A stretch of 13,725 nucleotides of DNA, taken from the NCBI GenBank assembly GCA_900552415.1, contig USAD01000041.1, forward strand, positions 1 to 13,725, written 5' to 3'. Made by a program: the position numbers and the translations under genes. This DNA is from an uncultured Parabacteroides sp. Lineage in GTDB: Bacteria > Bacteroidota > Bacteroidia > Bacteroidales > Tannerellaceae. Every line of letters begins with the position of its first letter. The stretch's first letter is position 1. The notes beneath the pieces are model-generated. The model saw only the letters and a program-made list of their open reading frames with translations, ran no database searches and was not told the origin of the DNA. Shown in pieces: positions 6,864 through 13,725 of the stretch.

Positions 6864-7053
6864 AACACCCAAACATTTACATTCTTAGATAGTGTCCGCG
6901 AAATTACCAAAAAGTATTGGAATATGAAATATATTCGTTTGTAACTAAATTGTTACGAGCTGTTTTTAATTGATTATTATGTCTTTGAAAGGTCTTGATA
7001 TATTATTTTAGTAATAATCTTTGTTAATCGGGAAAAGGTATCTAAATAATAGT

Positions 7054-7061
7054 TACTTTTG
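7054..7061 (+). promoter_or_regulatory. Candidate -7 box for the rnf operon
   Basis: TACTTTTG matches TAnnTTTG exactly and lies 31 bases before the rseC ATG at 7092, giving a predicted leader of about 25 bases. No clear TTTG occurs at the ideal -33 distance; the nearest (7020-7023) is 30 bases upstream. The match overlaps the TTG at 7059 that opens the longest frame, which argues against that codon being the translational start. The remainder of 6864-7053 is AT-rich and otherwise unremarkable. Confidence 0.45.
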
Positions 7062-7091
7062 TCTCGATTTTGTAATGTCGAGTTTACAAAG

Positions 7092-7517
7092 ATGGACGAT
7101 AATATCAGTCATAAGGGCATTATAGAGAAGATAGAGGGCGATAGGGTTTTTGTGAGGATTACACAGCAATCCGCTTGCTCGGGGTGTCATGCTAAGTCGA
7201 TGTGTACGGCTTCGGAGCAGAAGGTGAAGATCGTCGAGGTTCAGGCTCGGGGTGAGCAGTTCTCCGTCAATGAGAAGGTTGAGGTCTGCGCTCGGAGTTC
7301 CGTAGGACTTAAAGCCGTATGGTGGGCATTTGTGTTGCCGCTGATCGGGATAGTAACGGTGGTTGTGGCCGGAAGTGTTGGAGGCTGGCGTGAGACGTGG
7401 TGCGGTTTGGCCGCCTTGGGATGGTTGGTATTATACTATTATGTGTTATATTTGTTTCGCGACAAGCTTAAACGGAAATTTGTGTTTTTTTTGAAAAGAC
7501 TTAATACAGTATCATGA
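7092..7517 (+). CDS. RseC/MucC-like (SoxR-reducing system) membrane protein
   Basis: This 141-residue protein starts M-D-D-N-I-S-H-K-G-I-I-E-K-I-E-G. A small cytoplasmic domain carries C-S-G-C-H-A-K-S-M-C, the C-x2-C-x5-C pattern of RseC proteins (about residues 28-37). Two membrane helices follow (about 77-95 and 99-117), then a basic tail. In gammaproteobacteria RseC accompanies the Rnf homologue RsxABCDGE, which reduces the [2Fe-2S] of SoxR. In Bacteroidota the same family heads rnf operons, where a role in redox sensing or in assembling Rnf is plausible but unproven. The last four bases overlap rnfB (ATGA), pointing to coupled translation. The start at 7092 is preferred over an upstream TTG at 7059 because the latter lies in a promoter-like box and adds residues not typical of the family. 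Confidence 0.88.
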   Translation: MDDNISHKGIIEKIEGDRVFVRITQQSACSGCHAKSMCTASEQKVKIVEVQARGEQFSVNEKVEVCARSSVGLKAVWWAFVLPLIGIVTVVVAGSVGGWRETWCGLAALGWLVLYYYVLYLFRDKLKRKFVFFLKRLNTVS

Positions 7518-8458
7518 TTTTAATTGCCGTTATTTCATTAGGTGTGATTGGGGCGATAGGCGCGATATTCCTATATGCGGCCTCAAAGAAATTTGAAGTA
7601 TATGAAGATCCACGTATTGGACAGGTCCAGAGTGTGCTTCCGGGCGCTAACTGTGGTGGTTGTGGCTATCCGGGTTGTGCGGGTTTTGCCAGCGCATGTG
7701 TGAAGGCGGATTCTTTGGACGGAATGTTATGCCCGGTCGGTGGCCAGCCAGTGATGAGCAAGGTTGCTGTTATCTTGGGAAAAGAGGTTGCTTCGGCTGA
7801 GCCGAAAGTAGCGGTTGTTCGTTGTAATGGCGTTTGTAGCGCCCGTCCGAGAAATAATCAATATGATGGTGTGAAGAGTTGTGCGATTGCCTCCAATCTG
7901 TATGGTGGTGAAACGGGCTGTACATTCGGTTGTCTTGGTTATGGCGATTGTGAGGCGGCCTGTGCGTTCGATGCGATTCATGTGGATCCTGTGACGGGAA
8001 TTGCTCATGTCGATGAGGAAAAGTGTACCTCTTGCGGGGCTTGCGTGAAGGCTTGTCCGAAAGGTATTATCGAGTTAAGGAAGAAAGGGCCTAAAGGACG
8101 TCGAGTCTTCGTCTCTTGCGTTAATAAGGATAAGGGTGCCGTGGCCCGCAAGGCTTGCTCAAACGCTTGTATCGGTTGCGGTAAGTGCGCGAAGGAATGC
8201 CCGTTTGAGGCGATAACAGTGGAGAACAACGTGGCTTATATCGATTACACGAAATGCCGGATGTGTCGGAAGTGTGTTGCCGTATGTCCGACAGGCGCGA
8301 TACATGAGGTGAATTTCCCTCCGAGAAAAGAGGCCGCTCCTGATGCTGACCCCAAAGCGGCTCCCGCTACTCCTGCGGCACCGAAGTCCGCTCCAGTAAA
8401 CGAGGCACCTAAGGCGGAGCCTTCAAAGGAAACTCCATCAACAGAGAAATCAAATTAA
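7514..8458 (+). CDS. rnfB: Rnf complex subunit RnfB, long multi-cluster form
   Basis: RnfB is the ferredoxin-facing, membrane-anchored electron-entry subunit of Rnf. The 314-residue product has one N-terminal helix (about 2-23). It then has the [4Fe-4S] domain G-A-N-C-G-G-C-G-Y-P-G-C (C47, C50, C55 plus C73) and a cysteine-rich region with C104, C108, C123, C136, C140, C146 and C150. Three classic C-x2-C-x2-C-x3-C sets follow at 171-181, 219-229 and 248-258. This makes it the long, multi-cluster RnfB type rather than the short RsxB of enterobacteria. The last 45 residues (270-314) are a low-complexity Ala/Pro/Lys/Glu tail without cysteines, of unknown role. The start overlaps rseC by four bases and rnfC follows after 22 bases. 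The exact number of clusters cannot be fixed from sequence alone; at least five are supported. Confidence 0.96.
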   Translation: MILIAVISLGVIGAIGAIFLYAASKKFEVYEDPRIGQVQSVLPGANCGGCGYPGCAGFASACVKADSLDGMLCPVGGQPVMSKVAVILGKEVASAEPKVAVVRCNGVCSARPRNNQYDGVKSCAIASNLYGGETGCTFGCLGYGDCEAACAFDAIHVDPVTGIAHVDEEKCTSCGACVKACPKGIIELRKKGPKGRRVFVSCVNKDKGAVARKACSNACIGCGKCAKECPFEAITVENNVAYIDYTKCRMCRKCVAVCPTGAIHEVNFPPRKEAAPDADPKAAPATPAAPKSAPVNEAPKAEPSKETPSTEKSN

Positions 8459-8480
8459 AAAACCATAAATCAATCGTAAT

Positions 8481-9812
8481 ATGCTAAGGACATTTCGGAT
8501 CGGAGGTATTCATCCTCCTGAGAATAAACTGTCTGCCGGAAAGAAAATAGAGACACTTGCTTTGCCCAAGCAGGTGATCATCCCTTTGGGACAGCACATA
8601 GGTGCTCCCGCACAGGCATTGGTTAAGAAAGGGGATCTGGTGAAAGTGGGCACTTTGTTGGCTAAGGCTGGAGGCTTTGTTTCTGCCAATATTCACTCTT
8701 CCGTATCGGGAAAGGTGAACAAGATCGATAACGTTTTAGACGCTAGCGGTTATAAGAAACCGGCTGTATATATAGATGTGGAAGGAGACGAGTGGGAAGA
8801 GAGCATCGACCGGAGCGAGGATCTGGTTAAGGAGTGCTCCTTAAGTCCGAAAGAGATTATTGACAAGATCGCGCAAGCAGGTATTGTCGGTCTGGGTGGC
8901 GCTACTTTCCCGACACAAGTGAAATTGATGCCGCCTCCAGGCAGCAAGCCTGAGATTGTTATCATCAATGCTGTCGAGTGCGAGCCTTATTTGACTTCAG
9001 ATCATTCCCTGATGATGGAGAAAGGTGAACAGATCCTGGTTGGCGTATCGATCCTGATGAAGGCGGTAAACGTTAGCAAGGCGGTGATCGGTATCGAGAA
9101 TAACAAACCGGATGCGATCGCTCATTTGTCTAAATTGGCGGCAGGTTATAAAGGAATCGAGGTGATGCCGTTGAAGGTCCGTTACCCGCAAGGTGGCGAG
9201 AAGCAATTGATCGATGCGGTAATTAAGCGTCAGGTCAAGAGTGGCGCGTTGCCTATCTCGACAGGAGCCATCGTGCAGAATGTCGGTACGGCTTATGCCA
9301 TTTATGAGGCTGTACAGAAGAATAAGCCGTTGTTCGAGCGAGTCGTTACGGTAACGGGCAAAGCTGTTGCCAAGCCATCGAACCTGTTGGTTCGTATCGG
9401 TACTCCAATCGCTAACTTGATTGAGGCGGCTGGTGGCTTGCCCGAGAATACGGGTAAGATCATTGGTGGTGGCCCTATGATGGGTAAGGCCTTGATCAGT
9501 GCGGATGTCCCCGTGACAAAAGGTAGCTCTGGTGTCTTGTTGTTGACTCGTGAGGAGTCGGTCCGCAAGCCGATGAGCAACTGTATCCGTTGCGCTAAGT
9601 GCGTGAACGCTTGTCCGATGGGTTTGGTGCCGTCGCTTCTGATGAACGCTACGGAATTCAAGAATTGGGAATTGGCGGAGAAGAACCACATTACGGATTG
9701 TATCGAGTGCGGGTCATGTAGCTATACTTGCCCGGCTAACCGTCCGTTGTTGGATAATATCCGTTTCGGTAAAGGAAAAGTGATGGCTATTATCCGGGCC
9801 AGGAAGTCGTAA
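8481..9812 (+). CDS. rnfC: Rnf complex subunit RnfC (NADH/FMN-binding)
   Basis: RnfC is the peripheral cytoplasmic subunit that exchanges electrons with NAD(H) through FMN. The 443-residue product starts with F-R-I-G-G-I-H-P-P-E-N-K, the usual RnfC beginning. It continues with a barrel-sandwich domain (about 30-100) and the NADH/FMN-binding domain with VGLGGATFPTQVKL (136-149) and INAVECEPYLTSD (162-174). An SLBB-like segment lies around 285-325. Two ferredoxin sets follow: C368, C371, C374 and C378, then C407, C410, C413 and C417. It lacks the long C-terminal repeat extension seen in enterobacterial RsxC, which is normal for this type. rnfD follows after 14 bases, in the same operon. Confidence 0.97.
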   Translation: MLRTFRIGGIHPPENKLSAGKKIETLALPKQVIIPLGQHIGAPAQALVKKGDLVKVGTLLAKAGGFVSANIHSSVSGKVNKIDNVLDASGYKKPAVYIDVEGDEWEESIDRSEDLVKECSLSPKEIIDKIAQAGIVGLGGATFPTQVKLMPPPGSKPEIVIINAVECEPYLTSDHSLMMEKGEQILVGVSILMKAVNVSKAVIGIENNKPDAIAHLSKLAAGYKGIEVMPLKVRYPQGGEKQLIDAVIKRQVKSGALPISTGAIVQNVGTAYAIYEAVQKNKPLFERVVTVTGKAVAKPSNLLVRIGTPIANLIEAAGGLPENTGKIIGGGPMMGKALISADVPVTKGSSGVLLLTREESVRKPMSNCIRCAKCVNACPMGLVPSLLMNATEFKNWELAEKNHITDCIECGSCSYTCPANRPLLDNIRFGKGKVMAIIRARKS

Positions 9813-9826
9813 ACATTAGTAAAGAT

Positions 9827-10798
9827 ATGGAAAATAACCTATATGTATCTCCCTCGCCCCATATTCACGGTGGCGACAGTGTCAGCAAAAATATGTATGG
9901 GGTGCTGATCGCGCTGGTTCCGGCGTTGTTGGTTTCCCTCTATTTCTTTGGGTTGGGTGCGCTGATCGTGACGCTCATATCCGTAGTCTCTTGTGTGGTA
10001 TTCGAGTATTTGATCCAGAAGTTCCTTTTGAAGAAGGAACCGACTATCCTGGATGGTTCCGCTATCCTGACTGGTGTGTTGTTGGCTTTCAACTTGCCAT
10101 CCAACTTGCCATTTTGGATCGTGATCATCGGTGCCCTGGCAGCGATCGGTATCGGTAAGATGTCGTTTGGTGGCTTGGGTAATAATATTTTCAACCCGGC
10201 TTTGGTTGGACGTGTGTTCCTGCTGATCTCTTTCCCGGCGCAGATGACCACTTGGCCTTTGGTGGATGCCTTGGAGCCTTTCCCGATGACCTATACGGAT
10301 GCGGAGACAGGAGCGACGGTTTTGGCCATGATGAAGTATGGTGCCCAGGAGTTGCCTTCGTATACCGACTTGCTGATTGGTAGCAAGAGTGGTAGTTTGG
10401 GAGAGATTTCCGCTTTGGCTTTGTTGCTTGGATTCGCTTATATGTTGTGGAAGAAGATCATCACTTGGCATATCCCGGTTTCTATTCTGGCTACAGTCTT
10501 TGTCTTCACGGGAATCATGCACTTGGTTAACCCCGTGCAGTATGCGATGCCGGTTTATCACCTTCTTTCAGGTGGTTTGATGTTGGGTGCGATCTTTATG
10601 GCGACGGATTATGTGACTTCACCTATGTCGAAAGGCGGAATGGTCGTGTATGGTATCGGCATCGGTTTGCTGACGGCGATTATCCGTTTGTTTGGAGCCT
10701 ATCCCGAGGGTATGTCGTTCGCGATCTTGATCATGAACGCGCTTACGCCGTTGATTAATACTTATGTTAAACCTAAACATTTCGGGGAGGGAAAGTAG
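9827..10798 (+). CDS. rnfD: Rnf complex subunit RnfD, flavinylated membrane protein
   Basis: RnfD is a polytopic inner-membrane subunit that carries covalent FMN and helps form the ion path. The 323-residue product begins with the cytoplasmic segment S-P-S-P-H-I-H-G-G-D-S-V, typical of RnfD. It has about nine or ten hydrophobic helices and the conserved loops GGLGNNIFNPALVGRVFL (115-132) and FMATDYVTSP (257-266). The sequence D-A-E-T-G-A-T (158-164) fits the ApbE flavin-transferase motif, making T164 the predicted FMN-phosphothreonine, as for the SGAT site in other RnfD/NqrB-type proteins. ApbE itself is not in the window. The stop is one base before the rnfG ATG. The topology is a by-eye estimate. 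Confidence 0.96.
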   Translation: MENNLYVSPSPHIHGGDSVSKNMYGVLIALVPALLVSLYFFGLGALIVTLISVVSCVVFEYLIQKFLLKKEPTILDGSAILTGVLLAFNLPSNLPFWIVIIGALAAIGIGKMSFGGLGNNIFNPALVGRVFLLISFPAQMTTWPLVDALEPFPMTYTDAETGATVLAMMKYGAQELPSYTDLLIGSKSGSLGEISALALLLGFAYMLWKKIITWHIPVSILATVFVFTGIMHLVNPVQYAMPVYHLLSGGLMLGAIFMATDYVTSPMSKGGMVVYGIGIGLLTAIIRLFGAYPEGMSFAILIMNALTPLINTYVKPKHFGEGK

Positions 10799-10799
10799 G

Positions 10800-11462
10800 A
10801 TGGAAAGACTCAAATCAACGTTACCGAATATGTTGTTGTCGCTGACGCTCATCAGCGCGATAGCGGGAGCGATCTTGGCGGGGGTTTATATGCTGACGGA
10901 GCAGCCGATCGCGGCATCGAAAGCCGCTACGTTGCAAAATGCTATCCGGGCGGTTGTCCCCGAGTTTGATAACCAGCCCATCGAGGAGGCTTTCATGGCC
11001 GCTACCTCCGAGGGCGATTCCCTGAAAATCTATCCGGCGAAGATGGGCGGCCAATTGGTGGGCGCCGCGGTTGAGAGCAATACGCAGAAAGGCTTTAGTG
11101 GCGAGATTAAGGTGATTGTCGGTTTCGACGCGGAAGGCAAATTGTTTAATTATTCTGTCTTGCAGCATGCCGAGACGCCTGGCTTGGGCTCGAAAATGCA
11201 AGATTGGTTCCGTTTGGAGGGTACGGACAGGAATGTGTTGGGTAGTGACTTGTCACAAGGCCCGTTGCGGGTGAAGAAAGATGGAGGAACGGTTGACGCG
11301 ATTACGGCGGCGACAATATCGAGCCGTGCGTTCCTCGACGCGGTAAATCGCGCGTATAGCGCGTTCTCTGGCACAGGAACGGCGGATGCGGTTTCTGGCG
11401 CGACGGCGGAGATGGCTGGCCAGTCAAATGAAGAAAATGAAGGAGGAAATGACCATGAGTAA
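10800..11462 (+). CDS. rnfG: Rnf complex subunit RnfG, with two flavinylation-like motifs
   Basis: RnfG is anchored by one N-terminal helix (about 8-32) and exposes a periplasmic FMN-binding domain that passes electrons between RnfD and the RnfE/A core. The 220-residue product contains the family signature H-A-E-T-P-G-L-G-S-K (123-132). Its FMN site is G-T-V-D-A-I-T-A-A-T (163-172), with T172 the predicted attachment residue; Ala replaces the usual Gly. Exactly 30 residues later comes G-T-A-D-A-V-S-G-A-T (193-202), a second and better match to the D-x-x-S/T-G-A-T consensus, in a C-terminal tail rich in Gly, Asn and Glu. The tail overlaps rnfE: the last eight bases contain its start and the preceding codons its Shine-Dalgarno. 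I chose ATG 10800, one base after the rnfD stop, over an in-frame ATG at 10764 inside rnfD. Confidence 0.95.
   Translation: MERLKSTLPNMLLSLTLISAIAGAILAGVYMLTEQPIAASKAATLQNAIRAVVPEFDNQPIEEAFMAATSEGDSLKIYPAKMGGQLVGAAVESNTQKGFSGEIKVIVGFDAEGKLFNYSVLQHAETPGLGSKMQDWFRLEGTDRNVLGSDLSQGPLRVKKDGGTVDAITAATISSRAFLDAVNRAYSAFSGTGTADAVSGATAEMAGQSNEENEGGNDHE
11441..11446 (+). promoter_or_regulatory. Strong Shine-Dalgarno sequence for rnfE, within the end of rnfG
   Basis: AGGAGG is followed after 8 bases by ATG 11455, which is ideal spacing. The in-frame ATG at 11449 is only 2 bases away and is too close. This fixes the rnfE start at 11455. It is unusual because Bacteroidota genes mostly lack such sites and the other starts in this window have none. 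The codons also encode part of the RnfG tail (E-G-G), so the match could be partly accidental. Confidence 0.6.
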
Positions 11463-12039
11463 TTTTAAGATATTGATGAATGGCATCATCACGGAGAATC
11501 CAACCTTCGTGTTGCTGCTGGGTATGTGTCCTACGTTGGCGACGACCTCGTCCGCCATGAATGGATTGAGTATGGGTTTGGCGACGATGTTCGTGTTGAT
11601 CTGCTCGAATATGGCGATCTCGGCTTGCAAGAACATCATTCCGGATATGGTGCGTATACCCGCCTATATCGTGCTGATCGCTACGTTCGTGACGGTGGTG
11701 CAGCTGGTGATGGAGGCCTATTTGCCCGCTTTGAACGCCAGCTTGGGCCTGTATATCCCGCTGATCGTCGTGAACTGTATCGTCTTGGGCCGCGCGGAAT
11801 CGTTCGCGGCGAAGAACGGGGTGGTTGCCTCCGCTTTCGATGGCATCGGCATCGGCATCGGTTTTACGGGAGCGCTGACCTTGCTGGGCGCCGTTCGCGA
11901 GCTGTTAGGAACCGGCAAGTTCTTCGGGCTGACGCTGATGCCCGAGGAATATGGCTCCTTGATCTTTATCCTGGCCCCCGGCGCTTTCATCGTCTTGGGG
12001 TATTTGATCGCTATTGTCAACAAATTGCATAAAGCTTAA
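11455..12039 (+). CDS. rnfE: Rnf complex subunit RnfE
   Basis: RnfE is an integral membrane subunit that pairs with RnfA in inverted orientation to form the ion-translocating core of Rnf. The 194-residue product has six predicted helices. It shows the family blocks E-N-P-T-F-V-L-L-L-G-M-C-P-T-L-A (14-29) and I-P-L-I-V-V-N-C-I-V-L-G-R-A-E (101-115), then G-I-G-I-G-F (132-137) with AVRELLG. C25 and C108 are the cysteines expected to help ligate the intramembrane [2Fe-2S] shared with RnfA, as seen in Rnf and Nqr structures. The start is set by an AGGAGG 8 bases upstream; the frame is open back to 11386 inside rnfG, but those residues are unlike RnfE. It overlaps rnfG by 8 bases and precedes rnfA by 5. 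Confidence 0.96.
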   Translation: MSNFKILMNGIITENPTFVLLLGMCPTLATTSSAMNGLSMGLATMFVLICSNMAISACKNIIPDMVRIPAYIVLIATFVTVVQLVMEAYLPALNASLGLYIPLIVVNCIVLGRAESFAAKNGVVASAFDGIGIGIGFTGALTLLGAVRELLGTGKFFGLTLMPEEYGSLIFILAPGAFIVLGYLIAIVNKLHKA

Positions 12040-12044
12040 ACAGT

Positions 12045-12617
12045 ATGGAATATGTATTGATATTTATCGCCGCGGTATTCGTGAACAATGTCGTATTATC
12101 GCAATTCTTGGGTATATGCCCGTTTTTGGGTGTCTCCAAGAAGGTGGAGACCGCCACGGGAATGGGGGCCGCCGTTACCTTCGTGCTGGCGATCTCGACG
12201 ATCGTGACCTTCTTGATCCAGAAATACATCTTGGATGTTTTCGGTTTGGGTTTCATGCAGACGATCATGTTCATCTTGGTGATCGCCGCCTTGGTGCAGA
12301 TGATTGAGATCATCTTGAAGAAGGTGTCTCCTGCCCTTTACCAGGCGTTGGGCGTGTTCTTGCCTTTGATTACGACGAACTGCTGCGTGCTGGGTGTCGC
12401 GATCCAGGTTATCCAGAAGAACTATAACTTGCTGGAGGCTGTCGTCTACTCGATTTCCATCGGTATCGGCTTCGCCTTGGCGTTGGTCGTTTTCGCCGGC
12501 ATCCGCGAGCAACTGGCCATGACACATGTGCCGGATGGTATGAAGGGGACACCCATTGCCTTGATTACGGCCGGCTTGCTGGCTATGGCGTTTATGGGAT
12601 TCTCGGGTATCGTCTAA
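12045..12617 (+). CDS. rnfA: Rnf complex subunit RnfA
   Basis: This 190-residue membrane protein is the partner of RnfE. Family blocks are V-F-V-N-N-V-V-L-S-Q-F-L-G-I-C-P-F-L-G (11-29) and L-P-L-I-T-T-N-C-C-V-L-G-V-A (107-119), with six predicted helices and GIREQLAMTHVPDGMKGTPI (167 onward) near the end. C25 and C113 or C114 are the expected ligands of the membrane [2Fe-2S] shared with RnfE. It begins 5 bases after rnfE and closes the rnf gene set in the order B-C-D-G-E-A. galE follows 24 bases later with no evident terminator between them. Confidence 0.97.
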   Translation: MEYVLIFIAAVFVNNVVLSQFLGICPFLGVSKKVETATGMGAAVTFVLAISTIVTFLIQKYILDVFGLGFMQTIMFILVIAALVQMIEIILKKVSPALYQALGVFLPLITTNCCVLGVAIQVIQKNYNLLEAVVYSISIGIGFALALVVFAGIREQLAMTHVPDGMKGTPIALITAGLLAMAFMGFSGIV

Positions 12618-12641
12618 TACCTTATATATATTGTGTAGAAT

Positions 12642-13682
12642 ATGAAAAAGAAGATTTTGGTGGCCGGTGGTACCGGATATATCGGTTCGCATACGGCCGT
12701 AGAGCTGATCAACGCGGGGTATGAGGTGCTGATTATCGATGACCTGTCGAACTCGGGGATCGAGGTCTTGGATGGTATTGAGAAGATTACGGGCGTTCGC
12801 CCCGCGTTTGTCCGGCAGGACTTGAAGGACAAGGAGGCGACTCGAGAGATCTTGAAGGCTAATCCTGGGGTAGAGGGTATTATCTTGTTTGCCGCCAGCA
12901 AGGCAGTAGGCGAGTCGGTACAACAGCCGTTGAAATATTATCGTAATAATATCGTGACCTTGATCAACCAGTTGGAGCTGATGTCGGAGTTTGGAATCAA
13001 GGGGATCGTCTTCTCCTCTTCCTGTACGGTTTATGGCCAACCGGATCCGGAGAATTTACCCGTGACAGAGGAGGCGCCGATCAAGCCCGCCATGTCACCT
13101 TATGGTAATACGAAGCAGATCAATGAGGAAATCATCCGTGATACGATCCATGCGGGCGCTCCGTTCAAGAGCGTTATCTTGCGTTACTTCAATCCGATTG
13201 GCGCGCATCCAAGTGCGGAGATCGGTGAGTTGCCCAATGGCGTGCCCCAGAACCTGATTCCTTACCTGACCCAGACGGCGATCGGTATCCGCAAGGAGTT
13301 AAGCGTCTTTGGTGATGATTACGATACGCCCGATGGCTCTTGTATCCGGGATTACATCAACATCGTTGACTTGGCGAAAGCGCATGTGATCGCTATGGAT
13401 CGTATGCTTGAGAACCGTTCGGAGGAGGCGATCGAGACTTTCAACTTGGGAACGGGACGTGGTGTCAGTGTCTTGGAGCTGATCAATACGTTTGAGGAGG
13501 CAACAGGCGTGAAGGTACCGCATCGTATCGTTGGTCGTCGTGAGGGTGATATTGAGAAGGTTTGGGCCAATCCGGAAAAGGCGAACAAGGTCTTGGGGTG
13601 GACAGCCAAGGAGACTTTGGCCGATACGTTGCTTTCCGCTTGGAATTGGCAAAAGCGGCTTCGTGAGCGTGGCATACTATGA
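12642..13682 (+). CDS. galE: UDP-glucose 4-epimerase
   Basis: GalE interconverts UDP-glucose and UDP-galactose using tightly bound NAD+, supplying galactose for the Leloir pathway and for surface glycans. The 346-residue product is a full-length extended short-chain dehydrogenase. It has the Rossmann motif G-G-T-G-Y-I-G-S-H (9-17), K-A-V-G-E-S-V-Q-Q-P-L-K-Y-Y (87-100), F-S-S-S-C-T-V-Y-G (124-132) with the catalytic serine, and the catalytic pair Y154 and K158 in S-P-Y-G-N-T-K. Later blocks R-D-Y-I-N-I-V-D-L-A and FNLGTGRGVSVLE also fit GalE. It lies only 24 bases after rnfA, so it may be transcribed with rnf, although no functional link is obvious. Related epimerases acting on UDP-GlcNAc cannot be fully excluded. 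The remaining 43 bases of the window show no gene. Confidence 0.95.
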   Translation: MKKKILVAGGTGYIGSHTAVELINAGYEVLIIDDLSNSGIEVLDGIEKITGVRPAFVRQDLKDKEATREILKANPGVEGIILFAASKAVGESVQQPLKYYRNNIVTLINQLELMSEFGIKGIVFSSSCTVYGQPDPENLPVTEEAPIKPAMSPYGNTKQINEEIIRDTIHAGAPFKSVILRYFNPIGAHPSAEIGELPNGVPQNLIPYLTQTAIGIRKELSVFGDDYDTPDGSCIRDYINIVDLAKAHVIAMDRMLENRSEEAIETFNLGTGRGVSVLELINTFEEATGVKVPHRIVGRREGDIEKVWANPEKANKVLGWTAKETLADTLLSAWNWQKRLRERGIL

Positions 13683-13725
13683 GCGTCAGGCGATCTGGCT
13701 GTTATATAATTGAGTGAAAGCCTCA

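Noticed and set aside
6864..6920. Promoter for the DUF3078 gene on the minus strand
   Set aside because: TACTTTTTG and TAAATGTTTG come close to TAnnTTTG but have the wrong spacing, so no box can be called with confidence.
7001..7018. AT-rich inverted repeat ATTATT/AATAAT upstream of the rnf promoter candidate
   Set aside because: Six-base AT-only arms are expected by chance in this AT-rich intergenic region, and the position is not diagnostic of an operator.
8997..9689. A 230-codon open frame on the minus strand within rnfC
   Set aside because: It is an antisense shadow of a strongly conserved gene with no recognisable protein features.
9839..10561. A 240-codon open frame on the minus strand within rnfD
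   Set aside because: Its composition (Gln, Arg, His, Asp) mirrors the hydrophobic codons of RnfD on the other strand; it has no recognisable motif or plausible start context.
11526..12032. A 168-codon open frame on the plus strand, out of frame with rnfE
   Set aside because: It is Arg/Gly/Asp-rich and lies wholly inside rnfE, whose own frame carries conserved Rnf motifs.
12096..13040. A 314-codon open frame on the minus strand spanning rnfA and the start of galE
   Set aside because: It is antisense to two well-supported genes, is rich in His, Gln, Arg and Asp in the way shadow frames of GC-rich coding DNA are, shows no domain, and crosses a gene boundary.
13683..13725. Possible terminator after galE
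   Set aside because: Only a very short TGAG/CTCA pairing is visible and the window ends there, so nothing can be supported.

Overview
The window looks like a chromosomal housekeeping block from a Bacteroidales bacterium, most likely Parabacteroides-like. The genus is a judgement from protein flavour and gene order, not a search result. Supporting signs are an SSB tail ending DDLPF, the ssb-gldE-gldD-phosphopantetheinyl transferase run, a DUF3078 outer-membrane protein, an rnfBCDGEA operon led by an RseC-like gene and followed by galE, TAnnTTTG promoter -7 boxes, and an almost complete lack of Shine-Dalgarno sequences. I see no IS element, phage, CRISPR array, tRNA or rRNA, and no gene-free stretch longer than 300 bases.

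Region 1 (1-731, minus strand): an HU-family DNA-binding protein, a 29-residue very basic AURKAIP1/COX24-type (bS22/mS38-like) ribosomal protein too short for ordinary ORF calling, and the N-terminus of ribonuclease E/G, which runs off the left edge. A perfect 14-bp inverted repeat lies between the small gene and rng. Its loop is complementary to a segment just upstream of the rng start, so a pseudoknot or switch-like leader is possible.

Region 2 (about 732-5205, plus strand): mutY (A/G adenine glycosylase) diverges from HU across an AT-rich intergenic region. It is followed by ssb, gldE, gldD and an Sfp-type 4'-phosphopantetheinyl transferase. gldE, gldD and the transferase are packed with a 14-nt overlap and then a 1-nt gap, so they are probably translated from one message. 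The transferase ends inside a dense cluster of ACTGC/GCAGT pentamers that forms a strong hairpin against the convergent DUF3078 gene.

Region 3 (5274-6863, minus strand): a secreted DUF3078 protein, predicted to be an outer-membrane beta-barrel, divergent from the next operon.

Region 4 (7054-13682, plus strand): the Rnf operon, encoding a membrane ferredoxin:NAD+ oxidoreductase coupled to ion transport. Its order is rseC-like, rnfB, rnfC, rnfD, rnfG, rnfE, rnfA, then galE 24 nt later. The [4Fe-4S] cysteines of RnfB and RnfC, the TGAT flavinylation site of RnfD, the D-x-x-T-A-A-T site of RnfG and the membrane cysteines of RnfE and RnfA are all present, so the complex looks intact.

The most interesting signals are a second, textbook D-x-x-S-G-A-T flavinylation motif in the C-terminal tail of RnfG, the structured rng leader, the tiny ribosomal protein gene, the pentamer cluster at 5185-5268, and an isolated strong Shine-Dalgarno sequence before rnfE. 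I did not find a clearly new multi-gene system.
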